A DNA stretch of 59,801 bases from Cristatella mucedo. Lineage: Eukaryota > Bryozoa > Phylactolaemata > Cristatellidae. The translations under genes and the position numbers were made by a program. Positions 23,055-32,519 of the stretch are shown in pieces. Each line of letters starts with the position of its first letter. Within the stretch, counting starts at the first letter, position 1. The stretch lies in the NCBI GenBank assembly GCA_009760855.2, contig WPIO01000288.1, positions 64,001 through 123,801 of the forward strand, in the 5' to 3' direction. The notes below the pieces were generated by a model. That model was not told where the DNA came from. It was given only the letters and a program-made list of their open reading frames with translations, and made no database searches.

Positions 23055-23600
23055 TAGCTAGGATATCGTTATCAAAAGGGCCGAATGCTGCTGATAAATC
23101 TAGAAGATCTAGGGTAGAGGCATTTTAGCCATCGCTGGATGCATTTTGCAGGTTACACTGAGGAGAGCAGTTTCAGTGGATAGCTTCCGCTTAAACTCCG
23201 ATAAAAAGTATTCCGAAAATCATTTTTTCAAAGTGTGCTACCAGATATTTAGCGATTTTGTCTTAAGAATCGTTAAAAAAAGAATCAAATAAGTATTAGT
23301 GATAGTTTCCAAGGACCTCTGTATTTAATATAGAATTTAAGTATTGGGCTAATGATATCCGATTTGAAGGACTTTGGTAGAACCCCTTTTTCTAGGGAAG
23401 TATTGCAAATCTCGGTTAAAGATGGGCTAAGTTTGTGTGCCACCGAACACTACAGAGATGATATCCTAGCGTCTTTAGGAGGTGAACTGTTTTTACTGGA
23501 ACTAATTAGGATTATCACATCGAACGCAGAAACCTCGAAAAATGTCGTATCGAAGGTGACAGGTTGCGATTCACCAATTTATCCAGTACTGTGAAGCTGA
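23055..23600 (-). pseudogene. LINE reverse transcriptase N-terminal relic
   Basis: Minus-strand frames show, in order, 'SPSLTEICNTSLEKGVLPKS' (about 23360-23440), 'FKSDIISPILK', 'STETALLSV' (about 23160-23190; family 'HSTETALLRV') and 'LDLLDLSAAFGPFDN' (about 23070-23110). The last is RT motif A, family 'LLDLSAAFDTIDH'; the first D is a catalytic residue. The second aspartate of AFD is changed to G. The downstream YADD part is missing. This is a different, older copy from LINE-A at 32.5 kb, though possibly of the same clade. Confidence 0.75.
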
Positions 23601-23609
23601 TATGGTTAT

Positions 23610-24995
23610 CCAGAATAAGACCATCTTAGAAAGTTAATCATTGCAAGAATGAATAAGACCAATCAACGCGCTCTAGCTCTTAGTAAAATTTGCACGTATA
23701 TAGCTATTTCTAATATTTGCCTAATCGCTTGCTCACTAAAAATATTTATTCGTTTTTGGTTTTTCAAAAAGTGCGATAATAATATGAAATTAATATGGAG
23801 AATTATATCACTATCTTGAATTGCACTTCATCAAAAATTCAGAATCTAAGACAATGTTTCCTCACAGAGCCTGATGTCGGCCAACGGTTATTTTTTCTTA
23901 CGTAGAATATGTGTTAGTCCTCATGTCAAAACAGAATAATTGAATTACAAGATCTCTTAGCACATATGCTACTTGTACATGATTATTAGCTATGATCGTC
24001 AGATCTCAAACAGTGATCGATCAGTGTGCTGCTTCTATAGCCAGACATTTTTAGTTTCAACTTGTATTCTGCTGTGTGTGAGGAGAAACATGTAGGAAAC
24101 TATTTATTAGCAAGTGGAACATAGCTGTACCTACATTTTCGCCCATCTTTAACTGTATTAGCTCGTCGATTACATCCTGTGACTGCTATTCGGTTCTTTT
24201 TCCGTACCTCTCTCCGTGTGCGAAAATTATTCCTTATATAATCTTTCTCCGTGCTTCCATTTTAGTATTAATTATGAGTTAGGAAAGCTGTTTTCTCCTG
24301 AATTTGATTTTGTTACTCAGATTCGTCTAGGTGCTTTGCCTCGCAGGGAGTGGAAAAAACACTTACACCGCTTATCGACCAAGGTATTAAGCCGTACATT
24401 GAGAGACAAAAGTCGATATGCAGACTAAGGGCGTAAGACGCGTTTGTACCAGTTCGCTTATCTTCTTTAGCTCCTATTAAGGAGGTGGGCAGAGGAGCAT
24501 TCCTTGATTATGGGGGCTTAAGTAAGAGCAGAATTCATGGCACAATGTGGTACTATCAAGATACAAGATCCTAAACCGGTGCTGCTAGTTGCGAGTCAGG
24601 TATTGCTAGTTCGTATTATTCGTTATTATTATTCGCTATTATTCTTATTAGTGGTATTTATTATATCATTATTATTATTATTCGCAGTATTCGATCCCTT
24701 TATCTGCAAAGGCAATGATTGGCAAAGTTGGACGTGCCTCAAAAAACACGGGAGTAGTTCTCTTGTAATCATGCTATTTGTAGCGGACAAAGTTTATTTG
24801 TTTGTCGAGGCAAGTGCTTCTAAGGATTGTGGGCATAGCAATAGACTTGAGCCATAGCGAAGTTTTGCGTTGGCTAATAAATTTCAGTAGAATATTTTAG
24901 ATGCACGTGATATGTCGGTCGAGCTAACTCAGACGAGCTTGCAATTTATGATTGTGCCAGAAGCGTTGTAGCCGAGGTGACCTGGTGATTTCCCA
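23610..24995. other. AT-rich; ATT microsatellite at about 24613-24690; otherwise unassigned
   Basis: An imperfect ATT/TTA repeat with interruptions occupies about 24613-24690. The plus frame at 24216-24428 contains a basic 'RLGALPRREWKKHLHRL' stretch that I cannot place. No splice-flanked exon is evident. Confidence 0.4.
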
Positions 24996-24999
24996 CCTC

Positions 25000-25140
25000 A
25001 TGAGATGAAGTCTGTTAGCTAATCCAACCCTACCGATAGCTCGTCAGGCTTTTCGTAAACTGAAAAACCATTCTGTTCAAAACCAACTCGGTCTATATGG
25101 CTTTGTGGAATCTTAACGGGATATACCCTACATTACATTA
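25000..25140 (+). mobile_element. LINE-B 3' end fragment
   Basis: The stretch contains CATGAGATGAAGTCTGTTAG, then a damaged middle, then 'TATATGGCTTTGTGGAATCT' and CCTACATTACATTATCA. This is the LINE-B 3' untranslated region order seen at 2100-2245 and 51535-51668. Confidence 0.65.
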
Positions 25141-25144
25141 TCAC

Positions 25145-26130
25145 ACCAAACCTGGCTTCCGCAGTGTGCTAGGCCTCTTGTCAAGAGGCTTAGCACAATC
25201 TCCTCCTCGAGCGTACTACATTAGTGCAGCATTAAAAAATTTATTCTGAAACTTTTGGGGCGAGTTCGGTGACTGAGCAGGAAAGTGTCATAGGAATCAC
25301 ATTGATTGGCACTTGAAAGATCAAAGTAAAGACTCTTAGGACTGTACGGGTCATAGTTTGTGGAACTGTCACGTGAAGATATAATCCTAACTCCGTTCTA
25401 ATTATTACTGCATTTTGGTATACTTCATTACCGTGGTCTGTAGTTTCGCAGGTAAGCGAAGCTGACCTGTGTGTGGACTGTGGTTTTACGTTAGCCAGAG
25501 AACAGGTGTCAGCAAAAGTTGGAGCCTCAGTATGGCCACACTGACAGGGCAGCTGAGAGTAAGCCAAGAGGAGTGTATGCCGAAGCGTCAGCAGAGGGAG
25601 TGAGTTAGTCAGCTAGCCAGCGACCTACTACATCCTTACTTTGATCCATCACGTACAAGTCAAATAAACCCATCTATTTATTCATTTCCAAGACTACAAC
25701 TAACTCTAATATTTTTGCTCAACTGCATTCTCTACTGTCATTCTGTTGACCTTGGAAAATACTTTTCTTTTGTCCGGAAGTCATAATTCCATTTCCTATA
25801 CCACTTTAACTGCCTTGCTGAAGCAACTGCTATGCTTCTCAGTTTTACTTTTTTCCCCGGTACTTGAATCTGTTTGCTATGGCATCCGTATGAAAAGCGC
25901 CCAGTCTTTAAGTGCCATATAGAAGCTCTGGTGCAGAGTTATCGCAGTCTATATCGATGTTTGTAACTCTTTGCAGTGATATCGATAGATGTACATTAAA
26001 TTACCATCTTCGGAAGTCTTTTTCAGGAATGAGCATTTCCCGATGCCATACGGCGTAATACTTATAGTTTAGGGAAATAAATAGTTACCGATGAAGTATT
26101 GACAGTGTGAAAAAGTAACAGCTAGGTTAC
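25145..26130. other. Unassigned; one 108-codon minus-strand frame
   Basis: The minus-strand frame at 25241-25567 contains several Cys/His residues but no pattern I can name. I see neither a repeat family nor splice signals strong enough to call an exon. Confidence 0.3.
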
Positions 26131-26144
26131 CGAATGCATAAGCA

Positions 26145-26335
26145 CTCAAGCAGCAGTTGTCGCACGTGCCTGTGCGGATCAGCTCTAGCTCCTTCAATTG
26201 CAGCTCCAGCTGCAGCACCAGCTCTATTTGCTGCCTCACCTCCAGCTATTGCTACTGGTACTGATGGAGCTATAGCTACTAATATCGATACGGCTACTGC
26301 TACAGCTATTGATTATTCTACAACAAATTCTAATA
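26145..26335. repeat. Degenerate triplet repeat (GCT/CTA/AAT type)
   Basis: A period-3 low-complexity tract changes from GCAGCTCCAGCTGC-like triplets through GCTACTG-like triplets into AATAATAATAACGC, where the LINE-A 3' tail begins. The open frame across it codes Ala/Thr/Asn repeats and is not evidence of a gene. Confidence 0.8.
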
Positions 26336-26755
26336 ATAATAACGCACTTGATAAAGCGCCCTCGGAGAACTGTATCTCTTTCTAGGCGCTTTACATTTGC
26401 TGTAAAGGGAAATGAAATTGAATGGTAAGTAAAATAATGCGTGATAAACGAACAAAATGAATAACATGGTTAGGGCGACATGAACAGGGTCAGCATGCTA
26501 ATGTGGTTAGTGGCAGCATGCACAGTGTCAGCAAGCATAAGCACATCAAGGACGAATCACAGGGACCCACTAAATGCTGTCCTAAATAGGTGTGTTTTTA
26601 AATTCTTTATAAATGTGGTCAGGTTAAGGGATGTTCTGACGCAGGTTGGGAGGGAGTTCCAGGCTTTGGGAGCATACGAACTAAATGCACGGTCTCCAAA
26701 GAATTTGAGGTTTGTACAGGGTATTTGTAGACTGTTGGATTCCGAAATTTTCTGT
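26325..26755 (-). mobile_element. LINE-A 3' portion
   Basis: The tail AATAATAATAACGCACTTGA leads into AAGCGCCCTCGGAGAACTGT, the 3' untranslated region with GCATGC repeats, and the coding end. On the minus strand the coding end reads '[20 protein letters not shown]' and 'SSYAPKAWNSLPTCVRTSLN' (26557-26766). The frame is open over about 60 codons, so the copy is moderately young. It ends near a TA microsatellite. Confidence 0.9.
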
Positions 26756-26801
26756 GCTGCTGCCACTGTTGCTGCAATTGCGTAAAAATATATGTATATA
26801 C

Positions 26802-26927
<126 letters not shown>

Positions 26928-27164
26928 GAAAATTATGATAACAAAAAAGTAATTCTCGTTTAGATTCTTCTTTGATTATTTGTAGACACAAAGCGTTGTA
27001 ACTGAAAACATTAGATTCTTTTTAAGGGCTTGAGATTTAGACCTTTTCTAGATACTTCTAGAATTTAGTCGAAATGTCTTGGCCTCGCCTGAACTAAAAA
27101 TCTATTACATGACTAGACCGAGCTTTTGATTACCTTGCTTTGGGAAGAAAATATGCTGTCACTA

Positions 27165-27333
27165 ACTATATTTGCCTCCTGACCCTGTCGATGTCACTCA
27201 TAACCATGTTGTGCTTGTTTCCAGTGAGAGTGCTGCCATTAAGATTCGATCGTTCTTTCTTTGCAGAAAATTCAAAGTGCCTAAAAAGGTTGGGTTATCT
27301 GATGATGGTATATCAATTTATTATTATTATTAT
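27165..27333 (+). mobile_element. LINE-A 3' end
   Basis: Landmarks are CCTGACCCTGTCGATGTCAC, TTTGCAGAAAATTCAAAGTG, GTGCCTAAAAAGGTTGGG and an ATT microsatellite (about 27309-27333). The microsatellite is also the left boundary of the duplicated segment described below. Confidence 0.75.
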
Positions 27334-27502
27334 TATGATACTTAGAATAAAGAGCGTTAGTTAGATTAGTCTATTAACAGTTAAAATGGCTGCTTTTAAC
27401 GTGAGGAAACTCTAAAGATATTGTTTAAAAATCGTAAGCACTATTGCTTGCTTACAACTCAATATTTTTTCTTCACAGAAATAACGGTAACACTACAGAA
27501 CC
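27311..27502 (+). repeat. Arm 1 of an inverted duplication with 29438-29623
   Basis: From the ATT tract through ATGATACTTAGAATAAAGAG and TTGTTTAAAAATCGTAAGCA to the splice acceptor and the first bases of the exon, this segment matches the reverse complement of 29438-29623 with only a handful of differences by eye. The match ends within the exon, at about ACACTACAGAACC. Confidence 0.92.
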
Positions 27503-27880
27503 TAGGATGCCTGACGTCTCTTGGCAACTTTGGTGTACACTGCTTGGTAACTCTAACTCCGGACATTATTCTAAACGAAGTTTCATTACATGTGATGGAT
27601 CTTGAAGGCACCGTAGAAGTAGGATTGTGCGACAAAAACGGCTTCACTTCAAGGACAAATGATTGGTTAACCGCATGGAAAATTCAGTGCAGCAATGCCG
27701 ATTTTTCAAGTACGATACGAGGTTATCACGTGAATGTAATATTTGGTTTGCACTTTTTGGTGATATTCGATCAATATACATCGACACTTAAAAATACATA
27801 CTGGGAAATATCATATTCCGACCACAACAACCAAACGAAATCGATTACAAGATTTGTTGAAAATAGCATACCGCTTTGTG
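27479..27880 (+). CDS. Candidate internal exon, extracellular-type module, function unknown
   Basis: A 402-bp open stretch (134 codons' worth) is flanked by a strong acceptor (pyrimidine-rich ATATTTTTTCTTCACAG, AG at 27477-27478) and a consensus donor (GTAAGT from 27881). Reading in the open frame, the exon begins with the last two bases of a codon and ends with the first base of one, so both introns are phase 1. Such symmetric 1-1 exons are typical of shuffled extracellular modules. The peptide has 5 cysteines (for example 'NLGCLTSLGNFGVHCLVTL', 'VGLCDKN', 'KIQCSN', 'IPLC') and alternating hydrophobic residues compatible with a beta-sandwich. I do not recognise the family. No other exon of this gene is certain in the window. 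The sequence continues in frame for 13 codons beyond the donor. Its 5' end is duplicated in inverted orientation at 29438. Confidence 0.6.
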
Positions 27881-27889
27881 GTAAGTTTT

Positions 27890-28155
27890 TCCTACATCGA
27901 TTTTTTGTGTTACACTTTTAAATGATTAAGTTGAGAGCCAGATACACTCACTAGTCTTTTCTATGCACTAAAAAAGCGGTCTTTTTAAAGTTTTTTATTC
28001 AGCTAGCATTTCTGAAGTTATGCTTAAAGTTAGGTTAAATTTAATAGCTCCGATAATTATTATCGTAACTACTAAGCATCTGACTTAATTCCAGTGCTTA
28101 TTTATTGAGAATTTTCCGGCTCCGTGGGAAGATATGTGATACTAGAATAAATAAA
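27890..28155. other. Putative intron sequence, nothing recognised
   Basis: AT-rich sequence follows the candidate donor. I see no repeat family until SINE-1. Confidence 0.35.
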
Positions 28156-28160
28156 TAAAT

Positions 28161-28300
28161 ACTAGCTGCTTCAACAGCCTCTTTTTGTATAGCGACAGAA
28201 GAGCTTTTATGGCTATCACACGACTTGCAGTGGCGATAATGGATTGCCCACCACAGGAATCGAACCCACGACCTCGGGATCGAGGTCAAACCTGATTCAG
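28161..28300 (-). mobile_element. SINE-1, truncated at the tRNA head
   Basis: The 3' end ACTAGCTGCTTCAACAGCCT lies next to ATAAATAAATAAAT. The body (AGCGACAGAAGAGC, CTTGCAGTGGCG) and B box (GGAATCGAACCCAC as reverse complement, about 28256-28269) follow. Beyond GACCTCGGGATCGAGGTCA the A-box part is replaced by other sequence. Confidence 0.85.
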
Positions 28301-28309
28301 TGAATTTCG

Positions 28310-28785
28310 TTTAAGAAAAATTTATGGCTAGCAGACAATCGTTGTGATATCTTCTGAGATTAATGGGAATTAGTTTAGTAGAGACAGATCCATTGTTATC
28401 TGGTTATCTCAAACAGCGACTCTCCTTCATCCTTAATATCCCTAAATGTGTGCATGGTGATCGATAACCATCCTAAAGGCGTCTGCTTAGTTGGTTTAGG
28501 CCAAAGCCAGCCTCCTGATAAAAGAATGCACATGCTTTGCAACTCTCATGGGTAGCTAACCTGACACCAATGTAAGATTTTCTTTCCACTGAATCCCCAC
28601 GTTTATTATTCGCTAGCTAGCTGCACCTGATTGCCACGACTGGCTACTAGATAACTTCTCTCTCAGCTTATGCATCCAGAAAAAAAATTATCTCAGTTAT
28701 TAATTGAGATAGGCTAAAGCTAAGTGTTCGGCACAGTCTCAAGATAAGCCAAGCTCAGGTGACCTGAACTTTTATAAAGCGGATA
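28310..28785. other. No recognisable feature
   Basis: No gene, RNA or repeat family seen. Confidence 0.3.
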
Positions 28786-28789
28786 ATTT

Positions 28790-28965
28790 CTGAGAGTAAT
28801 TGATTTCAACTTTGCCGTTTCTTAAAAATAATATAGCTCTTGCAAAACTGCTGCGTCAAAGGCTATTGAAAAATCTATTACGACAGGTTTCTTATTCTTG
28901 TATAACCCAAGACTGATTGGCTTTGAGGTAAGACGGTCCTTTAATACGACCTCAGTTGAGGGCTC
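28790..28965 (-). pseudogene. Possible LINE RT motif A relic
   Basis: The minus strand reads 'KKPVVIDFSIAFDAAVLQ' at about 28839-28890, close to the LINE RT motif A 'xFLDFSKAFDxxxH'. The flanks have no clear RT continuation. The call rests on this one motif and is weak. Confidence 0.35.
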
Positions 28966-29342
28966 GAGCTCTTTTTTGTATGTCAAGCTCACAGCTTGAG
29001 ATTAAGTTCTCCTAGGTTTATTTAAAATTCAAATATATATTCTAATGTACCATTTAAAGCGCTAGAGGAGCCTCCACCATCCCTCATTCATTCCTTGATT
29101 TCAATCCCTCTGCAGTCCCATACAAGCTATTATTCCTACCTTCAGTTTTGTGAGTATCAAGAAGCGTAATACTAGTGATGGGCAGTAATATATTGCACTC
29201 AAGGCCCCAAGTCTTTCAGTATTTCAGATTAATTTGATCGCATTTTGATGCTTTGTGCGATAAATCTTGACTTCTTTAACCAAAAAAAGCAGAAGTTCTG
29301 AAATGCTTTAACATCCGACCAAGCTCACTGTATGCCTTCGTC

Positions 29343-29428
29343 CCGATAGCCTATGTTTTACGTCAGGTAATAAACTAGCTAAGTCCGCTAAGCTAGTTTA
29401 TTACCTGACGTAAAACATAGGCTATCGG
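29343..29428. repeat. Perfect hairpin, 38-bp arms, 10-bp loop
   Basis: The left arm (29343-29380, starting CCGATAGCCTATG) is exactly complementary to the right arm (29391-29428, ending CATAGGCTATCGG), around the loop AAGTCCGCTA. The right arm sits 9 bp before the inverted copy of the exon boundary. I do not recognise the arm as any transposon terminus. Confidence 0.97.
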
Positions 29429-29437
29429 TAAATATCG

Positions 29438-29623
29438 GTTCTTTAGTGTTACCGTTATTTCTGTGAAGAAAAAATATTGAGTTGTAAGCAAGCAATAGTG
29501 CTTACGATTTTTAAACAATATCTTTAGAGTTTCCTCACATTAAAAGCAGCTATTTTAATTGTTATTAGACTAATCTAACTAACGCTGTTTATTCTAAGTA
29601 TCATAATAATAATAATAATAAAA
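29438..29623 (-). repeat. Arm 2 of the inverted duplication: broken copy of the exon 5' boundary
   Basis: This is the reverse complement of 27311-27502: first bases of the exon (ACGGTAACACTAAAGAACC), acceptor CTTCACAG, intron sequence and ATT tract. Only about 25 bp of exon are present and the exon body is missing, so this copy cannot encode the module. About seven differences are visible over about 185 bp, so it is much younger than most transposon relics nearby. Confidence 0.92.
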
Positions 29624-29734
29624 CATGCTAACAGGTGAAGACTAGACCTCACTCTACAACAGTAGGACAACAACTGTAGATTGTACATTACTCTATAGCA
29701 TACTTTGATAATAAAACTGCAGCAATTAGTTACT

Positions 29735-30254
29735 GCTTAGACAGAGATAATGCATCCGAATTAGTCCATGCATTTTTAACGTTTCATCGTGCCTTTTTTA
29801 ACTCACTGCTTGCTGGTCACCCTGCCTATGCCATGAGGCCCTTACAGTCGGTGTAAAACTCAGCAGATAAGCTAGTCTGTCGAAGCGCCCCACTCGCCAC
29901 ATCTCAACGCTTCCTGTCGACCTGTACGGGTAACTACTCAGGCAGTACATTGACTTCAAGGTTATATCGCTTACTTTTACGTCCCTTCATTCTCTGGCTC
30001 CAGCTTATGAATCGCAACTATTCCCCTGCCACGCGAAAAATCGTACAGCCAGCTATCCTGACTCAAATCGTTTGGCCACAACTCGGGTGAACCTCAAAAC
30101 TGTTAAAGACACTGTCGTTAGCCTTTATGCTTTCACAGCCTGGAACTCACTACCGACACAAATTGCGATATCCCCTGAACTAGCCACGTTTACGAATAAG
30201 CTTAGAACGATGCTTTTAATAGCAGCATTTGGTGAGTCTTAGTGATTCGTTCTT
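29735..30254 (+). mobile_element. LINE-A RT C-terminal region, decayed
   Basis: The stretch runs from 'SELVHAFLTFHRAFFNSLLA' (about 29757-29820) through a damaged 'LQSV', a stop, then 'NSADKLVCRS', 'VHWLPV' remnants, 'SLAPAYES', 'PRTRVNLKTVK' and 'AFTAWNSLPTQIAISPELAT' to 'NKLRTML' (about 30215). It stops at TTCTTAATAGT, where a LINE-A tail in the opposite orientation begins. Its own 3' tail is absent. Confidence 0.85.
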
Positions 30255-31112
30255 AATAGTAATAATAATAATGCACTTGATAAAGCGCCCTCAGAGAACT
30301 CAATCTCTCTCTAGGCGCTTTTCATTTGCTGCAAAGGGAAATGCAATTGAATGGTGAGTAAAATCATGCTTGATAAACAAAAAACATAAATAATATGGTT
30401 AGGGGTGACATGCACAGGGCCAGCATGCAAAAGTGGATAGTGGCAGCATGCACAGTGTCAGCACGCATAAGCACACGAAGGACGATACACAGGGACCCAC
30501 TAAATGCTGTCCTAAATAGGTGTGTTTTTAAATTCTTTTTTAACGTGGTCAGGTAAGGGGATGTTCTGACGCAGGTCGGGACGGAGTTCCAGGCTTTGGG
30601 AGCATACGAACTAAATGCACGGTCTCCAAAGGATTTGAGGTTTGTACGAGGTATTTGTAGACTGTTGGATTCCAAAAAGCGGGTGGTACGATGCTTGGCC
30701 TGATGGGGGAGTATATCTGAGAGATAGGCTGGAGCCAAGAATGATGCGACCTAAAGGTGAGTGACAAAACCTTGAAGTCAATCCGTTGCCCGACTGGTAG
30801 TAAGTGCAGGTCGGTGAGAAGTGGAATAATGTGTCAACTGCGACGCTCACGAGAGATAAGTCTAGCTAGAGAGTTTCGCACCAGGTGCAATTGCCTGATC
30901 TCACATGCTGGTAGGCAAGTAAGCAGTGAGTTGCAGAAGTCGAGACGGTATGACACAAACGAATAGACCAATTTAGATGCGGTAACTTCATCTGAACAAG
31001 CCCAAATTTTAGCAATGTTATGTAGCTGAAAGTTGGCAGATTTGTCTGTGGAGCTGATGTGGTCGTTTAACGAGAGGTCACTTTATAACATGACACCTAG
31101 ATTTTGAGCTGA
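30255..31112 (-). mobile_element. LINE-A, 3' end and RT C-terminal region
   Basis: The tail (AATAATAATAATGCACTTGA) is followed by the untranslated region and a minus-strand frame reading 'MAPAYLSDILPHQAKHRTTR' then '[20 protein letters not shown]' and 'SSYAPKAWNSVPTCVRTSPY' (30364-30738). Further upstream in the element (to about 31112), GTCTATTCGTTTGTG and GTCGTTTAACGAGAGGTCAC match the 32.5-33.6 kb copy, with stops. It is inserted head-on against the plus-strand LINE-A copy that ends at 30254. Confidence 0.9.
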
Positions 31113-31114
31113 TA

Positions 31115-31495
31115 AAAATGTCTCGCTTGGAATATATGCTGCCTATGCCAGAGCAGATGAGTCTATTGAGTTTCGCATCAGTAACAGGTGATAAACTTAT
31201 AAACAACAGCACTCTGAATAAAGTTAAGTTCAGTGATCTAGATTCGATGTTAAAAGGGCATGGGACACTCTGGCTATTAAAATTTTACCTACGAAAGCTC
31301 AGATTTTTGCCCCCTGAGCTGTGATTCATATAATTGACAATGGTTGAAATTTGGTCATACGTCAAGTAGTCTTTTTGGAATATTACGCCTAGAATAAGGA
31401 ACCGCACGACGATTAATGCTATGTGAGCCTAGTTTGAGAGGTAGGTCTTCTAATGTTCCGTGGTCGCCGGGCTTGACCGTAACTATTATGTACTG
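31115..31495. other. Unassigned
   Basis: A 68-codon plus-strand frame (31118-31324) has no known motif. The sequence diverges from LINE-A at about 31112. Confidence 0.3.
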
Positions 31496-31499
31496 CTAA

Positions 31500-31680
31500 G
31501 CTCCCGAGAGGCAGTACGTAATTGATCGCGAATGTCAATCATAACCATGTAATTCTTGTTGTCATTAAGCATTCTACGACTACTCATCCGATCTTGCTTC
31601 CTTTGCAGCAACTGTAAAGTGCCTTGAAAAATAGTGAGATCTCTGTGGGTGTTTTATAAAATTTATTGTTATTATTTTAA
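31500..31680 (+). mobile_element. LINE-A 3' end
   Basis: Landmarks are TGTCAATCATAACCATGTAA, TTTGCAGCAACTGTAAAGTG, GTGCCTTGAAAAATAGTGAG and an ATTGTTATTATTTT tail. Confidence 0.7.
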
Positions 31681-31705
31681 AATCTTTACTATTTTATCGA
31701 TTCAG

Positions 31706-31891
31706 GCTGAAATGAAATTAGGCGACTGCGATGCTGAGAAAAGCTTAGAATGGCCGAACGATCGGTGGAGCTGGGTGAGACGTTTCCAATTCGTCACAAT
31801 GCAAGAGCTTCCCTGTCTGATAGGCTGCAATGTGATTCCTGAAATTTTAGAAGGAGATATTGGAGATTGGCAGGCATTCCTAATGAGATAA
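31706..31891 (+). CDS. Weak candidate terminal exon, function unknown
   Basis: An acceptor-like TTATCGATTCAG (AG at 31704-31705) precedes a 61-codon open frame starting 'AEMKLGDCDAEKSLEWPNDR' and ending 'DWQAFLMR' at the stop 31889-31891. ATTAAA (31913-31918) and AATAAA (31944-31949) follow at plausible poly(A)-signal distances. The phase is 0, so it cannot be joined directly to the phase-1 donor at 27881; at least one more exon would be needed. I do not recognise the peptide, and chance is a real alternative. Confidence 0.25.
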   Translation, partial: AEMKLGDCDAEKSLEWPNDRWSWVRRFQFVTMQELPCLIGCNVIPEILEGDIGDWQAFLMR

Positions 31892-31999
31892 TCCAGCACT
31901 GTATAATGGCTAATTAAAGAATAATTTTAAGAGTCGAAGCAGAAATAAAGGATCGGAATATTTGCAGTAACAAATGTTTGTACTTGTACATCTAACCTC

Positions 32000-32515
32000 T
32001 TAACGAGCGAGAAACAGTCTGTCACATGACGAGATATCCTCGAATGCTATGGCATAAAATAAATACTCATTACCATGGTTACATTACTGTTTAATTACTC
32101 ATTTACTGATAGCCTGCAAAAGAAAACCATGAAGCAGAGGTGACTAATTCAAAATTACTAAGCCTTATTACACCGATTTGTCCCTAGTTAGTAGATGTTA
32201 TGTCTTAGTAGCTCATATCGTAAAGCTAGAAAATGGGTGTCACTGCTTTTGTAACCAGAAAAATAATTACCTTGAACTGAGCTAATTTCAGACAGGAAAT
32301 GAAAAATTTTACGTTTGTAGTTCACATTTAATAGTCTATATTTCACTAGGTATTAACCTTGAATTCATACAAAATTCAACAATCTAAAGCGTTTTGAAAT
32401 GTGTACGCGATTTTGATTGTTGGCTATACTACAAATGTCTTCCCCAGCAAAGCTTCTAAACGTCGTCAGCTATCGTTTTGAAGTAATGCTGCCTTTGGGA
32501 ACCCCTTTAGAAAAA
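32000..32515. other. AT-rich, nothing recognised
   Basis: No gene, RNA or known repeat seen. Confidence 0.35.
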
Positions 32516-32519
32516 TAAA

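Noticed and set aside
25241-25567. 108-codon minus-strand frame with several Cys/His
   Set aside because: No zinc-finger spacing or other known pattern, and no flanking signals. Left unassigned.
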